Shown here: positions 26,860-37,126 of the stretch, in pieces
Layout of the letters: each line of letters starts with the position of its first letter
Numbering within the stretch: the first letter of the stretch is position 1
Source of the DNA: Paenibacillus alkaliterrae
GTDB lineage: Bacteria > Bacillota > Bacilli > Paenibacillales > Paenibacillaceae
Length of the DNA stretch: 64,000 bases
Reading direction: 5' to 3'
Assembly: GCF_021532375.1 (NCBI RefSeq)
Contig: NZ_JAKGAP010000007.1
Span: 1 to 64,000, forward strand
Made by a program: the position numbers and the translations under genes
Notes under the pieces: generated by a model
The model's input: the letters and a program-made list of their open reading frames with translations, nothing else
What the model was told of the DNA's origin: nothing
The model's database searches: none

Positions 26860-29159
26860 CTTTGGAAGAGTCAAAGCAGCAAATGCCGGAGCCAAGCAGA
26901 CCGCAACAAATGAAAGCATGGGTGATGAATCGTTATTATGTGCGCAACAAACGGGATACGTACGTATGGCGCGTCGCAACCGGCAGTACGGCCATGTTCG
27001 GATCGCTATCGATGCTGACAGCCGCTCTGGGAATGCCAACCGGGTTTGGAACCTTTGTCGACTTGATTTTATTTTTAAGTGCCAATATCATTGCCATGTT
27101 CGCAGCATCGTTTCTGCTAACCTTTATTTTTTCACTTATGTATATCCCGCTGCCGCGGCGGTTTATTTCTACTGTGTTATACGTCGTTATAGAAACATAC
27201 CTGATTTTATATTTTGCTGAATTTGGTCGAATGATGTCGATTGCGCTTGCTGCGGCATTCGCCTTCATAGGCGCCTTTGCGGGAGTTCTTATTGGACTGC
27301 TTTACCGTTGGGAAACGAAAGCTGTCCGAAAAATAGGTATTGCATTTCTGACAGCTCTTCTTTCCGTTGCCATATTTAAGTTCTCGGATTGGCCGGCTCC
27401 TGCCGACATTCCGCAAAGGGAAGAAGCGCAATCCGGCCAAGCGGCCGATTGGCGCCGACCTTTGCAAATACCCAATCCTGCTGAAAAAGGAAACCTTACC
27501 GTTCAAACCTTCACATACGGCAGCGGCAAAGACAAGCATAGAAATTGGTTTGGCGATCAGGTGGACGTTCGGACTGCCAGCGTTGATGCATCTGGCTACA
27601 TCACGAAATGGCCGAAGCTTAAAACCTTTTTCTGGGGCTTTGACGAGCACGCACTTCCATTAAACGGACAAGTATGGATGCCTAAGGAAGCAGGAACGTA
27701 TCCGCTGGCTTTGATTGTGCACGGCAATCATCTTATGGAACATTTTTCAGACGGCGGATATCGTTATTTGGGCGAGCTGCTGGCCAGTAAAGGCATTATT
27801 GCGGTATCGGTGGACGAAAATTTTCTCAACTATTCGGTATGGTCGGGTATACCCAATCACGATATGAAAATGCGCGCTTGGGTGCTTCTCAAGCATCTGC
27901 AGCAAATTCAGCAGCTGAATGAGCAAACCGAAAACCCGCTTTCAGGCCGAGTGGATTTGAGTCGGGTTGCTTTAGTAGGGCATTCAAGAGGTGGCCAGGC
28001 TGCCGCGATGGCTGCAGATGCGGACCGCTGGTTCAAACAGGATCAAACGATTGACAGCCTGGAGCATATTCACATTGAATCCGTTATTGCCATTGCGCCT
28101 ACTGATAAGAAAGTGGATAAGCAATCGGCCCGGCTGGTTGATGTCAATTATTTGACGCTTCAGGGTGCTAGAGATGCCGATGTGAACAATTTTTATGGCG
28201 ACCGGCAGTACAGCAGAGTCTCGTTCGGACCGCAAAGCGATAAATTTAAAGCGGCATTATATATTGAGGACGCCAATCATAGTCAGTTTAATTCAGATTG
28301 GGGCAGTATGGATGAACGGCCGCCCGGGGGCTTGTTCTTGAATCGCAAAGGATTATTGGAAAGTGAAGATCAGCGCCAACTATCAAAGGTATACATTTCA
28401 GCCTTCCTGGAGGCTACTTTGCTCGGAGAGAGGGAGTATGCGGCATTGTTCCGAGATTACAGGAGCGGACTAGACTGGCTGCCAAGCACGGGATACATGA
28501 ATCGTTACGAAGAGTCAGGTTTCACCGAGATCGCACGGTTCGAACAGAGCAGCAAGACAGTGCTGAACGATGGAGGGAAAGCGGCAGCGCAAGGGATGAA
28601 GCAATGGCAGGTCACGTTCGCGGAAGATCGAGACGGCAAAAGTAAGGGGACGAAGGGAATTGAGCTGGAGTGGGCGGAGCCTGGAGCGGAATATAAGTTG
28701 GAGCTGTCTTCCTCAACGGTTGAGCTCGCTGAACAATTATCCGACCCAAGTCTCGTATTTTCAATGGCCAACCTGGAGCGTGATTTGATCGACCTGAACG
28801 AAGAAGATCTTAAGCCGGTCAAAGCTGAAGAAATCGCGCTGCCTCCCTTGCCGGAGCTGGAAGTCGTTTTAACGATGTCGGATGGTGGGACGAGAAAGCT
28901 GGAGCTCGATGCTATCATGCCAGTTCCTCCATCCGTTTATACGGCGTTTATGTCACTATCATGGCTGGAGGAGAGGATGAAGGACGAGAAATATAAGGAG
29001 CCAACGGAGCCGGTGTTTCAAACTTACATCCTGCCTATTGAGCAATTCGGTACGGAGGAGACGGTAATCGCCTTAAATGAGATCAGACAAATTACGTTCC
29101 GCTTCGTGAGCGGACCGGGTAAGGTCATGCTCAATGATATTGGTTTTATATCCAAATAA
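26850..29159 (+). CDS. membrane-anchored alpha/beta hydrolase
   Basis: 769 residues. After a short cytoplasmic start come five or so membrane helices (about 45-190). A large domain follows with the lipase/esterase nucleophile elbow VALVGHSRGGQAAA (Ser379) and the upstream LALIVHGNH oxyanion strand. A His for the triad is likely in EDANHSQFNSDWGS. The C-terminal about 200 residues look beta-rich and are unassigned. The start overlaps the ABC ATPase gene by ten bases. Substrate unknown; the hydrolase side is probably extracytoplasmic. Confidence 0.82.
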   Translation: MELTLEESKQQMPEPSRPQQMKAWVMNRYYVRNKRDTYVWRVATGSTAMFGSLSMLTAALGMPTGFGTFVDLILFLSANIIAMFAASFLLTFIFSLMYIPLPRRFISTVLYVVIETYLILYFAEFGRMMSIALAAAFAFIGAFAGVLIGLLYRWETKAVRKIGIAFLTALLSVAIFKFSDWPAPADIPQREEAQSGQAADWRRPLQIPNPAEKGNLTVQTFTYGSGKDKHRNWFGDQVDVRTASVDASGYITKWPKLKTFFWGFDEHALPLNGQVWMPKEAGTYPLALIVHGNHLMEHFSDGGYRYLGELLASKGIIAVSVDENFLNYSVWSGIPNHDMKMRAWVLLKHLQQIQQLNEQTENPLSGRVDLSRVALVGHSRGGQAAAMAADADRWFKQDQTIDSLEHIHIESVIAIAPTDKKVDKQSARLVDVNYLTLQGARDADVNNFYGDRQYSRVSFGPQSDKFKAALYIEDANHSQFNSDWGSMDERPPGGLFLNRKGLLESEDQRQLSKVYISAFLEATLLGEREYAALFRDYRSGLDWLPSTGYMNRYEESGFTEIARFEQSSKTVLNDGGKAAAQGMKQWQVTFAEDRDGKSKGTKGIELEWAEPGAEYKLELSSSTVELAEQLSDPSLVFSMANLERDLIDLNEEDLKPVKAEEIALPPLPELEVVLTMSDGGTRKLELDAIMPVPPSVYTAFMSLSWLEERMKDEKYKEPTEPVFQTYILPIEQFGTEETVIALNEIRQITFRFVSGPGKVMLNDIGFISK

Positions 29160-29171
29160 AGGAGTGTTATT

Positions 29172-31499
29172 ATGACTAATCCGATTGATCAGCTGAGTCT
29201 CGAGCAGCGGCGCGTAGAAGAAGTGACGGGCATTATTCGTGCAAGAATAGAGGAGCTTCGCAATCAGGTAGGCGGAATGCGTGAGGATATTGTCGATATA
29301 AGGCGAAATTTCTGGGACGATGTGACTTTGAATTTCGAGGATGCGGCTGAATCGGCAGAGTCGCACGCGAGTATGAAGCAGCAGGCGGAGCTGCTGTCGG
29401 AGCGTGAAAGAAGCCATCGCCATGCGGTGGAACAGCTTCAAACCTTAACGAAGCTTGCCCAATCTCCGTATTTCGGAAGAATCGATTTCAACGAAAAAGG
29501 CGAGTCGCGAGCGGAGCAAATCTATTTAGGCGTAGGATCGTTATTAGATGAGAGCGGGCACGAATATTTGATATATGATTGGCGAGCGCCGGTATCGAGT
29601 CTTTATTACGATTATAGTCCGGGTCCTGTTCGATATGAAACGCCCAGTGGCTCTATACAAGGAGAAATGACGTTAAAACGACAATATATGATAAGAAACG
29701 GCGAAATTCGCAGCATGTTCGACACCGGGGTAACGATTGGAGACGAGCTGCTGCAGGAGGTGCTAGGCAAGCAATCCGATGCCCAGATGAAAAGCATCGT
29801 CGCCACGATCCAACGGGAACAAAATCGAATTATTCGTAACGAGAGAGCAAGGCTGCTCATTGTTCAGGGAGCTGCAGGAAGCGGGAAAACGTCAGCCGCG
29901 CTCCAGCGGGTCGCATACTTGCTATATCGGTACCGAGGCATGCTTTCAGCCGATCAAATCGTTTTATTTTCGCCAAACCCGATGTTTAACAGCTATGTTT
30001 CGACCGTGTTGCCCGAGCTGGGGGAACAAAATATGCAGCAAACAACATACCAGCAATATCTCGAGCACAGGCTTGGTAAATCGTTTGAGCTGGAGGACCC
30101 TTATTCGCAAATGGAATATACGCTGGGAGCTGTTCATGAGTCCGAATATGAAACAAGAATAGCTGCGATCAGCTATAAAGCCGGATTGCCGTTTATGCAT
30201 TTGATTGAGAAATACGTAGGGGAGCTTGGCCATTCGGGACTGGTCTTCAAGCCTGTAACGTTTCGCGGACGGACGTTAATCGATGAGGAAGCCATCGCGG
30301 CGCAGTTTTATGCATGCGATCGTTCCGTCTCTATAGGCAATCGAATGCGATTGACGGCGGATTGGATTCTGAAGCAGTTGACGAAATTAAGCCGTGAGGA
30401 ACGCGAGCAGGAGTGGGTGCAGGATCAGATCGAGCTGCTTGATCAAGAGCAGTATGCCCATGCATTCGAAGAGCTGCAGCGAAAAAACCGGTTTGCAGGC
30501 AATTCTTTTGATGATTTTGAGGCGGAAAAGGATTTTTTGGCTTCGATGGTCGTACAGGAGCAGTTTAAAAAGCTGCGGAAACGGGCGAAACGGCTATCCT
30601 TTCTTAATGTTCCTGCGATATATAGACGACTGTATGAAGGGGATCTCGTTCTGTTGGAACGGTTGGATGCCTGCGGGCAGAGTCTGCCTGATAATTGGAA
30701 TCAAATAAGCGAACTAACGAAAGCCAAGCTGGATCGGGGAGAGATCTACTACGAGGACGCTACGCCTTTTTTATTTTTGAAGGAAAAGCTCGAAGGGTTT
30801 CACACGAATACTTCTGTAAAGCATTTATTTATCGATGAAGCGCAGGACTATTCGCCGTTCCAATATTATTATTTGAAACGTATATTTCCAAATTGTAAAA
30901 TGACTGCGCTCGGTGACTTGAATCAATCGATTTTCGCTCATTCCCTTGCCGGAGAAGGATTTGATCCATTATCCGAGCTATATAGCGGGGAGGAGACGGA
31001 AAAAATCATCTTAACGAGAAGCTATCGCTCAACGCGTCCGATCGTGACTTTCACGAGCCGAATAATAGAAGGCGGCAGCCTGATCGAGCCGTTTAATCGC
31101 GATGGCGCAGAACCGACAATAACGCAAACGATAGATGAAGCACATTTAGTGCGAAGCATAAAAGAACGGGTGGAGCAGTTGGTCCAAGCAGGTTATTCCT
31201 CGATTGCAGTCATTTGCAAGACAGCGGAGGAGAGCAGACGCATATATATGGCATTGCAAACGTACATCCGTAAGTTGAGACTGATTGAGAAGGAAACGGT
31301 AACCTTCGAGAAGGGCGCTGTGATCATTCCGTCTTACCTTGCTAAGGGCGTGGAGTTCGACGCCGTTATCATTAGCGATGCATCGGTTGACAACTATGGA
31401 CGGGAGAGCGAAAGAAAGCTCTTTTACACAGCATGTACGCGGGCGATGCATGAGCTGCATCTTTTTTACAGGAATGAGCTTACCTCATTTATAGATTAG
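29172..31499 (+). CDS. helD: RNA polymerase recycling ATPase HelD (UvrD-like)
   Basis: 775 residues, almost the length of B. subtilis HelD (774). An N-terminal coiled-coil region (about 1-100) precedes Walker A GAAGSGKT (233-240). Helicase motifs include FIDEAQDYSPFQYYYLK, ALGDLNQSIF, LTRSYRSTRPI and, at the C-terminus, KGVEFDAVII and LFYTACTRAMHEL. HelD removes stalled RNA polymerase from DNA. AAAGGAG precedes ATG. It converges on the PAS gene with only two bases between the stops. Confidence 0.93.
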   Translation: MTNPIDQLSLEQRRVEEVTGIIRARIEELRNQVGGMREDIVDIRRNFWDDVTLNFEDAAESAESHASMKQQAELLSERERSHRHAVEQLQTLTKLAQSPYFGRIDFNEKGESRAEQIYLGVGSLLDESGHEYLIYDWRAPVSSLYYDYSPGPVRYETPSGSIQGEMTLKRQYMIRNGEIRSMFDTGVTIGDELLQEVLGKQSDAQMKSIVATIQREQNRIIRNERARLLIVQGAAGSGKTSAALQRVAYLLYRYRGMLSADQIVLFSPNPMFNSYVSTVLPELGEQNMQQTTYQQYLEHRLGKSFELEDPYSQMEYTLGAVHESEYETRIAAISYKAGLPFMHLIEKYVGELGHSGLVFKPVTFRGRTLIDEEAIAAQFYACDRSVSIGNRMRLTADWILKQLTKLSREEREQEWVQDQIELLDQEQYAHAFEELQRKNRFAGNSFDDFEAEKDFLASMVVQEQFKKLRKRAKRLSFLNVPAIYRRLYEGDLVLLERLDACGQSLPDNWNQISELTKAKLDRGEIYYEDATPFLFLKEKLEGFHTNTSVKHLFIDEAQDYSPFQYYYLKRIFPNCKMTALGDLNQSIFAHSLAGEGFDPLSELYSGEETEKIILTRSYRSTRPIVTFTSRIIEGGSLIEPFNRDGAEPTITQTIDEAHLVRSIKERVEQLVQAGYSSIAVICKTAEESRRIYMALQTYIRKLRLIEKETVTFEKGAVIIPSYLAKGVEFDAVIISDASVDNYGRESERKLFYTACTRAMHELHLFYRNELTSFID

Positions 31500-31501
31500 G
31501 A

Positions 31502-32395
31502 TCATTTTCTAATCTCCGGCCATATTTCATGCACATCCACTTGAAGCTCCGAGGCGACCAGCTCTGCTGTAAGCCTTTGGGGCTTTTCTATTTTTCCGTT
31601 GCGCAGCTTGGAAATCGTTTGTATCGATATGCCTGTTGACGCTGACAGGTGGCCTGCCGTAACGTCGCGCTTCGCCATCCATATTTTCAACTTCATCGAT
31701 GATGCGATTTTATCGTCGATCGCTCTTAAATCCCATATGACGAATGCAAATTCCTTCACCTCGCCATTGCCGTCGAGAATTGGTGTAAAGGTTATCGAAA
31801 GCTCCAGCTCGATTCCGCTGAGCTTGCTCGTTTGCAGCGTTAGGCTGCGTTCTTTCTTCAAAAGATAGGCTTCCTGAAGCACAAGCTTCAATTTTTCTTG
31901 TTCTTTGTCGGCAATAAATGTCATGAGCGTCTCGTCTTCTATCGTCCGATCCGGTTCAAATAATAAAGGAGCAACGCTGTCACGCAAAAAACGGATATGC
32001 AGATGGCTGTCTACGATGCCGCTAATGAGCACTTTGTTCAGTTCAGCTTGCTCCGCTATCCATTTGTAAGAGGTTAAGTCTTCAAAAACGATAAAAGCCC
32101 TGTTTATGTCGTCATCTTCTTCCTTTGGTAATGGCTGTTGATCAATGCGTACCGGCAGATGACGCTTCAGCTTCGTATACAGCATGACCTCGCTCTTCAA
32201 AACTTGTCGAGTCGTGTCGATATTGTAATTTTGCAATAGGTGCGGGGTGCTCCTGGAACGAAGCTCGGCAAGGGTATATCCCGTTAACCGTAAGAATGCA
32301 TAATTAGCATCCTCGATTTGCACCTCATGATCTTTTTCACGCAGGATAAGCATGGGCTGATCCATGCGTTGAAAGATTTGGTGATATACAGACAA
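31502..32395 (-). CDS. tandem PAS-domain protein with C-terminal XRE-type helix-turn-helix
   Basis: 297 residues. PAS 1 covers about 8-110 (ILREKDHEVQIEDANYAFLR, LTGYTLAELRS). A second PAS-like domain covers about 122-225 (ending in LDGNGEVKEFAFVIWDL). A Cro/CI-type helix-turn-helix lies at 236-297 (MAKRDVTAGHLSASTGIS, TISKLRNGKIEKPQ). The start is TTG, seven bases after GAGGAGG on the minus strand. It looks like a one-component sensor and DNA-binding regulator; ligand and targets are unknown. Confidence 0.82.
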   Translation of the reverse strand: MSVYHQIFQRMDQPMLILREKDHEVQIEDANYAFLRLTGYTLAELRSRSTPHLLQNYNIDTTRQVLKSEVMLYTKLKRHLPVRIDQQPLPKEEDDDINRAFIVFEDLTSYKWIAEQAELNKVLISGIVDSHLHIRFLRDSVAPLLFEPDRTIEDETLMTFIADKEQEKLKLVLQEAYLLKKERSLTLQTSKLSGIELELSITFTPILDGNGEVKEFAFVIWDLRAIDDKIASSMKLKIWMAKRDVTAGHLSASTGISIQTISKLRNGKIEKPQRLTAELVASELQVDVHEIWPEIRK

Positions 32396-32882
32396 AAAAT
32401 AACCTCCTCAAATTCCTAAGCAGCTTCCTAATAAACAAGTTAAAGTATAAAATACCGCGTCGTTACAAACAAGTTCAGGTTTCGATGACTGGGGCCAATG
32501 TCGCCATGCCAATCCGGTTTAATTAATTAAACTCGGTAGCTTAATCGGTATTAAGCACGAGCATATCTTGTATATTTTGCACAAAATCGGCAGTAATAAA
32601 CGTACAGCAAGCTTTATTCCGATCGGCATTACCGATAAGATAGATGAATGACGAGCACTGGCCATCATGAAAGGTTTTTGGGCCAAGCATAATTACATTC
32701 AAAGGGTTGCCAATGCAAGTCAGGTCGGTGTTACGTAATCTGACATGAATGATGTTGTCTTGTCGAAAATCTATGAAAACGGACTGTTATTTTTCAAGAA
32801 ACCATGTATAATGTGTGTTAAGTGATTCATGTACAGAAAGCATCGACTTATCATTATTCATACAACGGGGGTGATACCAGGA
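32396..32882. other. 487-base intergenic region in front of glgB
   Basis: No convincing gene. It holds the minus-strand ribosome site for the PAS gene at its left end. A TATAAT box at 32807-32812, without a good -35, is the best glgB promoter candidate. A plus-strand frame from 32523 to 32741, broken by TGA at 32649-32651, has protein-like composition and may be a gene relic. GGGGGTGAT for glgB lies at about 32866-32875. Confidence 0.5.
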
Positions 32883-34790
32883 ATGGTTCAAGCGGCTCTG
32901 AACGGTTTATCGAAGAATGATTTGTACTTGTTTAACGAAGGAAGCTCCTATCACAGCTACCGTTTTATGGGTGCGCACCCCGTCCGCGTTGACGGCATTG
33001 AAGGTGTACGATTCACGGTATGGGCACCGAATGCCGCAACGGTTCGAGTGATTGGCGGATTTAATAACTGGAACGGCAGCAAGCATCGAATGAAACGTAT
33101 TGGCAAGACGGGCATTTACAGCTTGTTCATCTCGGATATCAATGAAGGCGAATTGTACAAATACGAAATCGTCACTTCTGAGGGTACCGTAATACGTAAG
33201 GCCGATCCGTATGCATTTTTTGCCGAGCGAAGACCGAACACGGCATCTGTCGTAACGCAGCTTGGCGGATACGAATGGGAGGATGCGGACTGGTACGCGA
33301 AGAAGCGTGAGAAGCCTGCTTATTCAAATCCTTTGCTCATTTATGAGGTGCACGCCGGATCCTGGAAAATAAAAGGGAAAGAAGACTTTTATACCTATGA
33401 TGAATTATCCGACGAATTAATCCCTTATGTGGCGAATATGGGCTACACGCACATTGAGTTAATGCCTATATCCGAGCATCCCCTCGATCAATCTTGGGGT
33501 TATCAAATAACCGGTTTCTATGGTGTTACAAGCCGATACGGATCGCCAAAGCAGTTGATGAGGTTTGTTGATAAATGCCATCAGCACGACATCGGAGTCA
33601 TATTGGACTGGGTACCCGGTCATTTCTGCAAGGACGATCACGGTTTGCGCATGTTTGACGGAACCCCGCTCTTTGAAGGACCGGATGCAAAACGCGCTGA
33701 GAAGCCGTTGTGGGGCACGCTTTCCTTTGACTTCGGCAGAAGTGAAGTGATAAGCTTTCTTATTTCCAATGCGATTTATTGGATGGACGTATTTCATATG
33801 GACGGCCTAAGGGTTGATGCCGTAGCCAGTATGATCAATTTACATATGGATAAGCCGCCTGAGATGTTCACGTTTAATTATTTTGGCGGTTCCGACAACT
33901 TAGACGCTCTCCGCTTTTTGAAAAAGTTAAATGAAACGGTGTTTCATTATTACCCCGATACGCTTATGCTTGCAGAGGATTCTTCCGCTTGGCCCGCAGT
34001 CACAGCACCTACCTACAAAGGCGGCCTTGGCTTTAACTTTAAATGGAATATGGGCTGGATGAACGATATGCTGCGCTATATGGCGCTAGATCCGCCTGAA
34101 CGCGCTCACCACCATCATCTGATAACATTCTCACTCCTTTATGCTTTCTCTGAAAATTTCGTCCTGCCGCTTTCGCATGATGAGGTTGTTCACGGTAAAT
34201 GCTCCTTGCTTAACAAAATGCCCGGCACCTATGAAGAAAAGTTCGCCCAATTGCGGCTGTTTTATGGTTTTTGGATGACCCATCCCGGGAAGAAACTTCT
34301 TTTCATGGGTAGTGAATGGGGGCAGTTTGACGAATGGAAGGACGGCGACATGCTGGATTGGATGGTGCTGGAGTACGATACGCACCGCACCATGCATCAT
34401 TATGTCAAATCATTGAACGGCTTCTACCTGAACCAACCTTCACTATGGGAGCGCGACAGCAATCCGGACTGCTTCGAGTGGATTGACGTACATAATGCAG
34501 CGCAGTCTGTCATATCCTTTATCCGCCGCGGTAATTCGGATTTTTCCGTCATCGTTGCTAATTTTTCCGGTAATAACTATTACGATTATCGCATCGGTGT
34601 TCCAGAGCCAGGTCTGTACAGCTCTATCATAAATAGCAATGATACGCAGTTTGGCGGCACGGATACACAACTTCATCCGTTTTACAGCAGTGAAAGCATC
34701 GCTTGGCATGGTCACAATCAAAGCATTTCGCTTCATTTACCCCCCTTTACTTTCCTGCTGCTCAACTTAGATCCGGGGGATACACATTGA
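32883..34790 (+). CDS. glgB: 1,4-alpha-glucan branching enzyme GlgB
   Basis: 635 residues. An N-terminal CBM48 ([20 protein letters not shown]) precedes a GH13 barrel with nucleophile Asp312 (GLRVDAVAS), acid/base Glu365 (LAEDSSAWP) and Asp433 ([10 protein letters not shown]). It introduces alpha-1,6 branches into glycogen. The open frame extends to 32829, but GGGGGTGAT places the start at ATG 32883, giving a length close to B. subtilis GlgB (627). First gene of the glg operon. Confidence 0.96.
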   Translation: MVQAALNGLSKNDLYLFNEGSSYHSYRFMGAHPVRVDGIEGVRFTVWAPNAATVRVIGGFNNWNGSKHRMKRIGKTGIYSLFISDINEGELYKYEIVTSEGTVIRKADPYAFFAERRPNTASVVTQLGGYEWEDADWYAKKREKPAYSNPLLIYEVHAGSWKIKGKEDFYTYDELSDELIPYVANMGYTHIELMPISEHPLDQSWGYQITGFYGVTSRYGSPKQLMRFVDKCHQHDIGVILDWVPGHFCKDDHGLRMFDGTPLFEGPDAKRAEKPLWGTLSFDFGRSEVISFLISNAIYWMDVFHMDGLRVDAVASMINLHMDKPPEMFTFNYFGGSDNLDALRFLKKLNETVFHYYPDTLMLAEDSSAWPAVTAPTYKGGLGFNFKWNMGWMNDMLRYMALDPPERAHHHHLITFSLLYAFSENFVLPLSHDEVVHGKCSLLNKMPGTYEEKFAQLRLFYGFWMTHPGKKLLFMGSEWGQFDEWKDGDMLDWMVLEYDTHRTMHHYVKSLNGFYLNQPSLWERDSNPDCFEWIDVHNAAQSVISFIRRGNSDFSVIVANFSGNNYYDYRIGVPEPGLYSSIINSNDTQFGGTDTQLHPFYSSESIAWHGHNQSISLHLPPFTFLLLNLDPGDTH

Positions 34791-34806
34791 GAGGGAGTTG
34801 GTGTCC

Positions 34807-35973
34807 ATGGGCCGTAAAGAAATGATCGCAATGCTGCTCGCCGGGGGCGAAGGCAAAAGGCTTGGTGTTTTAACGAAGGATTTAGCTAAGCCGGCTGTCT
34901 ATTTCGGCGGGAAATACAGAATCATTGATTTTACTTTAAGCAATTGCGCGCATTCGGGCATTGATACGGTAGGCGTCTTGACGCAGTATCAGCCGCTCGA
35001 GCTTAATCGGTATCTTGGCATTGGAAGTCCTTGGGGGCTTGACCGTCGCGATGGAGGCATGACGATATTGCCGCCTTATGTGAAACAAAAGGGCGGCGTT
35101 TGGTATAAGGGCACGGCGAACGCGATCTACCAAAACATGGCCTTTATTGAAAGATACGATCCGGAGTATGTTCTTATCATTTCAGGTGATCACATTTACA
35201 AGATGGATTATGAGCTTATGCTGGATCATCACAAGCGCTCGGGTGCGGATGTTACCATCGCAGGCATAGAGGTCGATTGGAAGGAAGCCAGCAGATTCGG
35301 CGTCATGCATATCGATGATGAGGATCGAGTTACGGCATTTGAAGAAAAACCGAAAAACCCGACCAGCAATATAGCGTCGATGGGCGTATATATTTTCACA
35401 TGGACCGAGCTTCAAAAATATTTGATCTATGATGAAGCTAGCCGAAGCTCAAGCCATGACTTCGGCAAAGACTTAATTCCTTCGATGATGAGAGACGGCA
35501 AGCGTTTGCATTCCTACCCTTTCAAGAGTTATTGGAAGGATGTAGGAACGATCGAAAGCTTATGGGAAGCGAATATGGATTTGCTTGCAGATGAGCCGCC
35601 GCTCGAGCTGGCGGATCCGTCATGGCGTATTTATTCCGTTAATCCAAATCAGCCGGCACAACATATTGGAGCTTCGGCTGAAGTGTCCGCATCGTTAATC
35701 ACCGAAGGCTGCTTGATCGAAGGTGAGGTCGACCGGTCGGTATTATTTTATGGGGTAAGGGCCGCTAAAAACAGCTTAATTGCGGAGTCGGTCGTGATGC
35801 CTAACGTACGAATTGGCGAAGGAGCGCGCATTTACAGAGCCATTATCGGTGAAGGGGCAGTCATCCAAGCGGGCGTTATAATTGGCAGTCCGGATGATAA
35901 TGCCATAACGGTCGTCGCTGTCGATCAATATGTGACGAACGACCATTTACTGAGGGAGGTGGAGCATTCATGA
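34807..35973 (+). CDS. glgC: glucose-1-phosphate adenylyltransferase GlgC
   Basis: 388 residues. The nucleotide-binding [13 protein letters not shown] and [16 protein letters not shown] motifs are intact, as are GTANAIYQN and FEEKPKNP; a left-handed beta-helix follows at the C-terminus. It makes ADP-glucose from ATP and glucose-1-phosphate, the committed step of glycogen synthesis. The start is taken at ATG 34807, nine bases after GAGGGAG. Its end overlaps glgD by four bases (ATGA). Confidence 0.96.
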   Translation: MGRKEMIAMLLAGGEGKRLGVLTKDLAKPAVYFGGKYRIIDFTLSNCAHSGIDTVGVLTQYQPLELNRYLGIGSPWGLDRRDGGMTILPPYVKQKGGVWYKGTANAIYQNMAFIERYDPEYVLIISGDHIYKMDYELMLDHHKRSGADVTIAGIEVDWKEASRFGVMHIDDEDRVTAFEEKPKNPTSNIASMGVYIFTWTELQKYLIYDEASRSSSHDFGKDLIPSMMRDGKRLHSYPFKSYWKDVGTIESLWEANMDLLADEPPLELADPSWRIYSVNPNQPAQHIGASAEVSASLITEGCLIEGEVDRSVLFYGVRAAKNSLIAESVVMPNVRIGEGARIYRAIIGEGAVIQAGVIIGSPDDNAITVVAVDQYVTNDHLLREVEHS

Positions 35974-37079
35974 AGCATAAAGTGATGGGCGTCATTAATT
36001 TAATTCATGAGACCGACGAGCTCGAACAATTGACGCAAGGGCGATGCCTGGCAACCGTTCCCTTTGGCGCACGCTACCGATTAATCGATTTTGTATTGTC
36101 GAGCATGGTCAACTCCGGTATTTCCAAGGTCGCCGTATTCGCCCATACCAAATATCGTTCGCTAATGGATCATCTTGGTTCAGGAAAGCATTGGGATTTG
36201 CAGCATCGCCAGAGCGGATTGTTCGTTCTGCCGCCTGCAACCGATGATATTCAAGAAATCAGCCGCGGCGATTTGTATCATTTTTATCAACAGAGGGACT
36301 TTTTTAATCGATCCACATTAGATTACGTCGTAATAACGCGCAGCCACATGGTTTGTAATATCGATTTCGAGAAGGTTATACAATATCATCTGGAGCGAGA
36401 GGCGGATATTACGGTCGTCTGCAAGCAGCAGGATTCATTGGCGGGCAAGGCACGAAAGGTGAGCATGGATGACGAAGGACGCATTACAGCCATTCAAGAT
36501 CATTACGGAAGAATGACAAGCGATATCAGCTCCATGGAAATGTATGTCATGCACAAGGATTTGCTAATGGAGCTTGTAGAGACTTCCCTTGCTCAAGGTC
36601 AGGATCATCTTGTCCGGCATGCGATTTTTTCCAGGCTTGACAAGCTTAAGATATATGGATATATGTACGAGGGCTACTTAGGCATTGTGAATACGTTGAC
36701 AAGCTATTACCGAAACAGCATGAATCTGCTGAGGCCTGAAGTGTGGAAAGAGCTTTTTTATCAGCCAGGTCCTATCTATACGAAGGTGAAGGATGAGCCG
36801 CCAGCCAGGTATCTGGAAAACTCGAAAGCAACCAACTCTCTTATTGCCAACGGCTGCCGCATAGAAGGGACCGTCGTGAATAGTATTTTATTTCGTGGCG
36901 TACATGTGCAGAAGGGCGCAATCGTGAGCAATAGCATCATTATGCAAAACGGTATGGTGGGTGAAAATAGTTTTGTCCAGCACAGCATACTGGATAAAGA
37001 CGTTCGCGTAGAAGCGTATCGCGATATTCGCGGAGCGGATAGTTCCCCTTTCTTGGCAGGCAAACGGAAAATTATTTGA
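35970..37079 (+). CDS. glgD: ADP-glucose pyrophosphorylase regulatory subunit GlgD
   Basis: 369 residues, homologous to GlgC but with a changed active site: the GGEGKRLG loop is absent and replaced by [19 protein letters not shown], while [20 protein letters not shown] is kept. Bacillota GlgD pairs with GlgC and raises its activity. The start overlaps the glgC stop, so production of the two subunits is coupled. Confidence 0.94.
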   Translation: MKHKVMGVINLIHETDELEQLTQGRCLATVPFGARYRLIDFVLSSMVNSGISKVAVFAHTKYRSLMDHLGSGKHWDLQHRQSGLFVLPPATDDIQEISRGDLYHFYQQRDFFNRSTLDYVVITRSHMVCNIDFEKVIQYHLEREADITVVCKQQDSLAGKARKVSMDDEGRITAIQDHYGRMTSDISSMEMYVMHKDLLMELVETSLAQGQDHLVRHAIFSRLDKLKIYGYMYEGYLGIVNTLTSYYRNSMNLLRPEVWKELFYQPGPIYTKVKDEPPARYLENSKATNSLIANGCRIEGTVVNSILFRGVHVQKGAIVSNSIIMQNGMVGENSFVQHSILDKDVRVEAYRDIRGADSSPFLAGKRKII

Positions 37080-37126
37080 TCATGATAAAGGCGCCATTGC
37101 AGCGTCATATTCGAAAGGAGTTTCCT

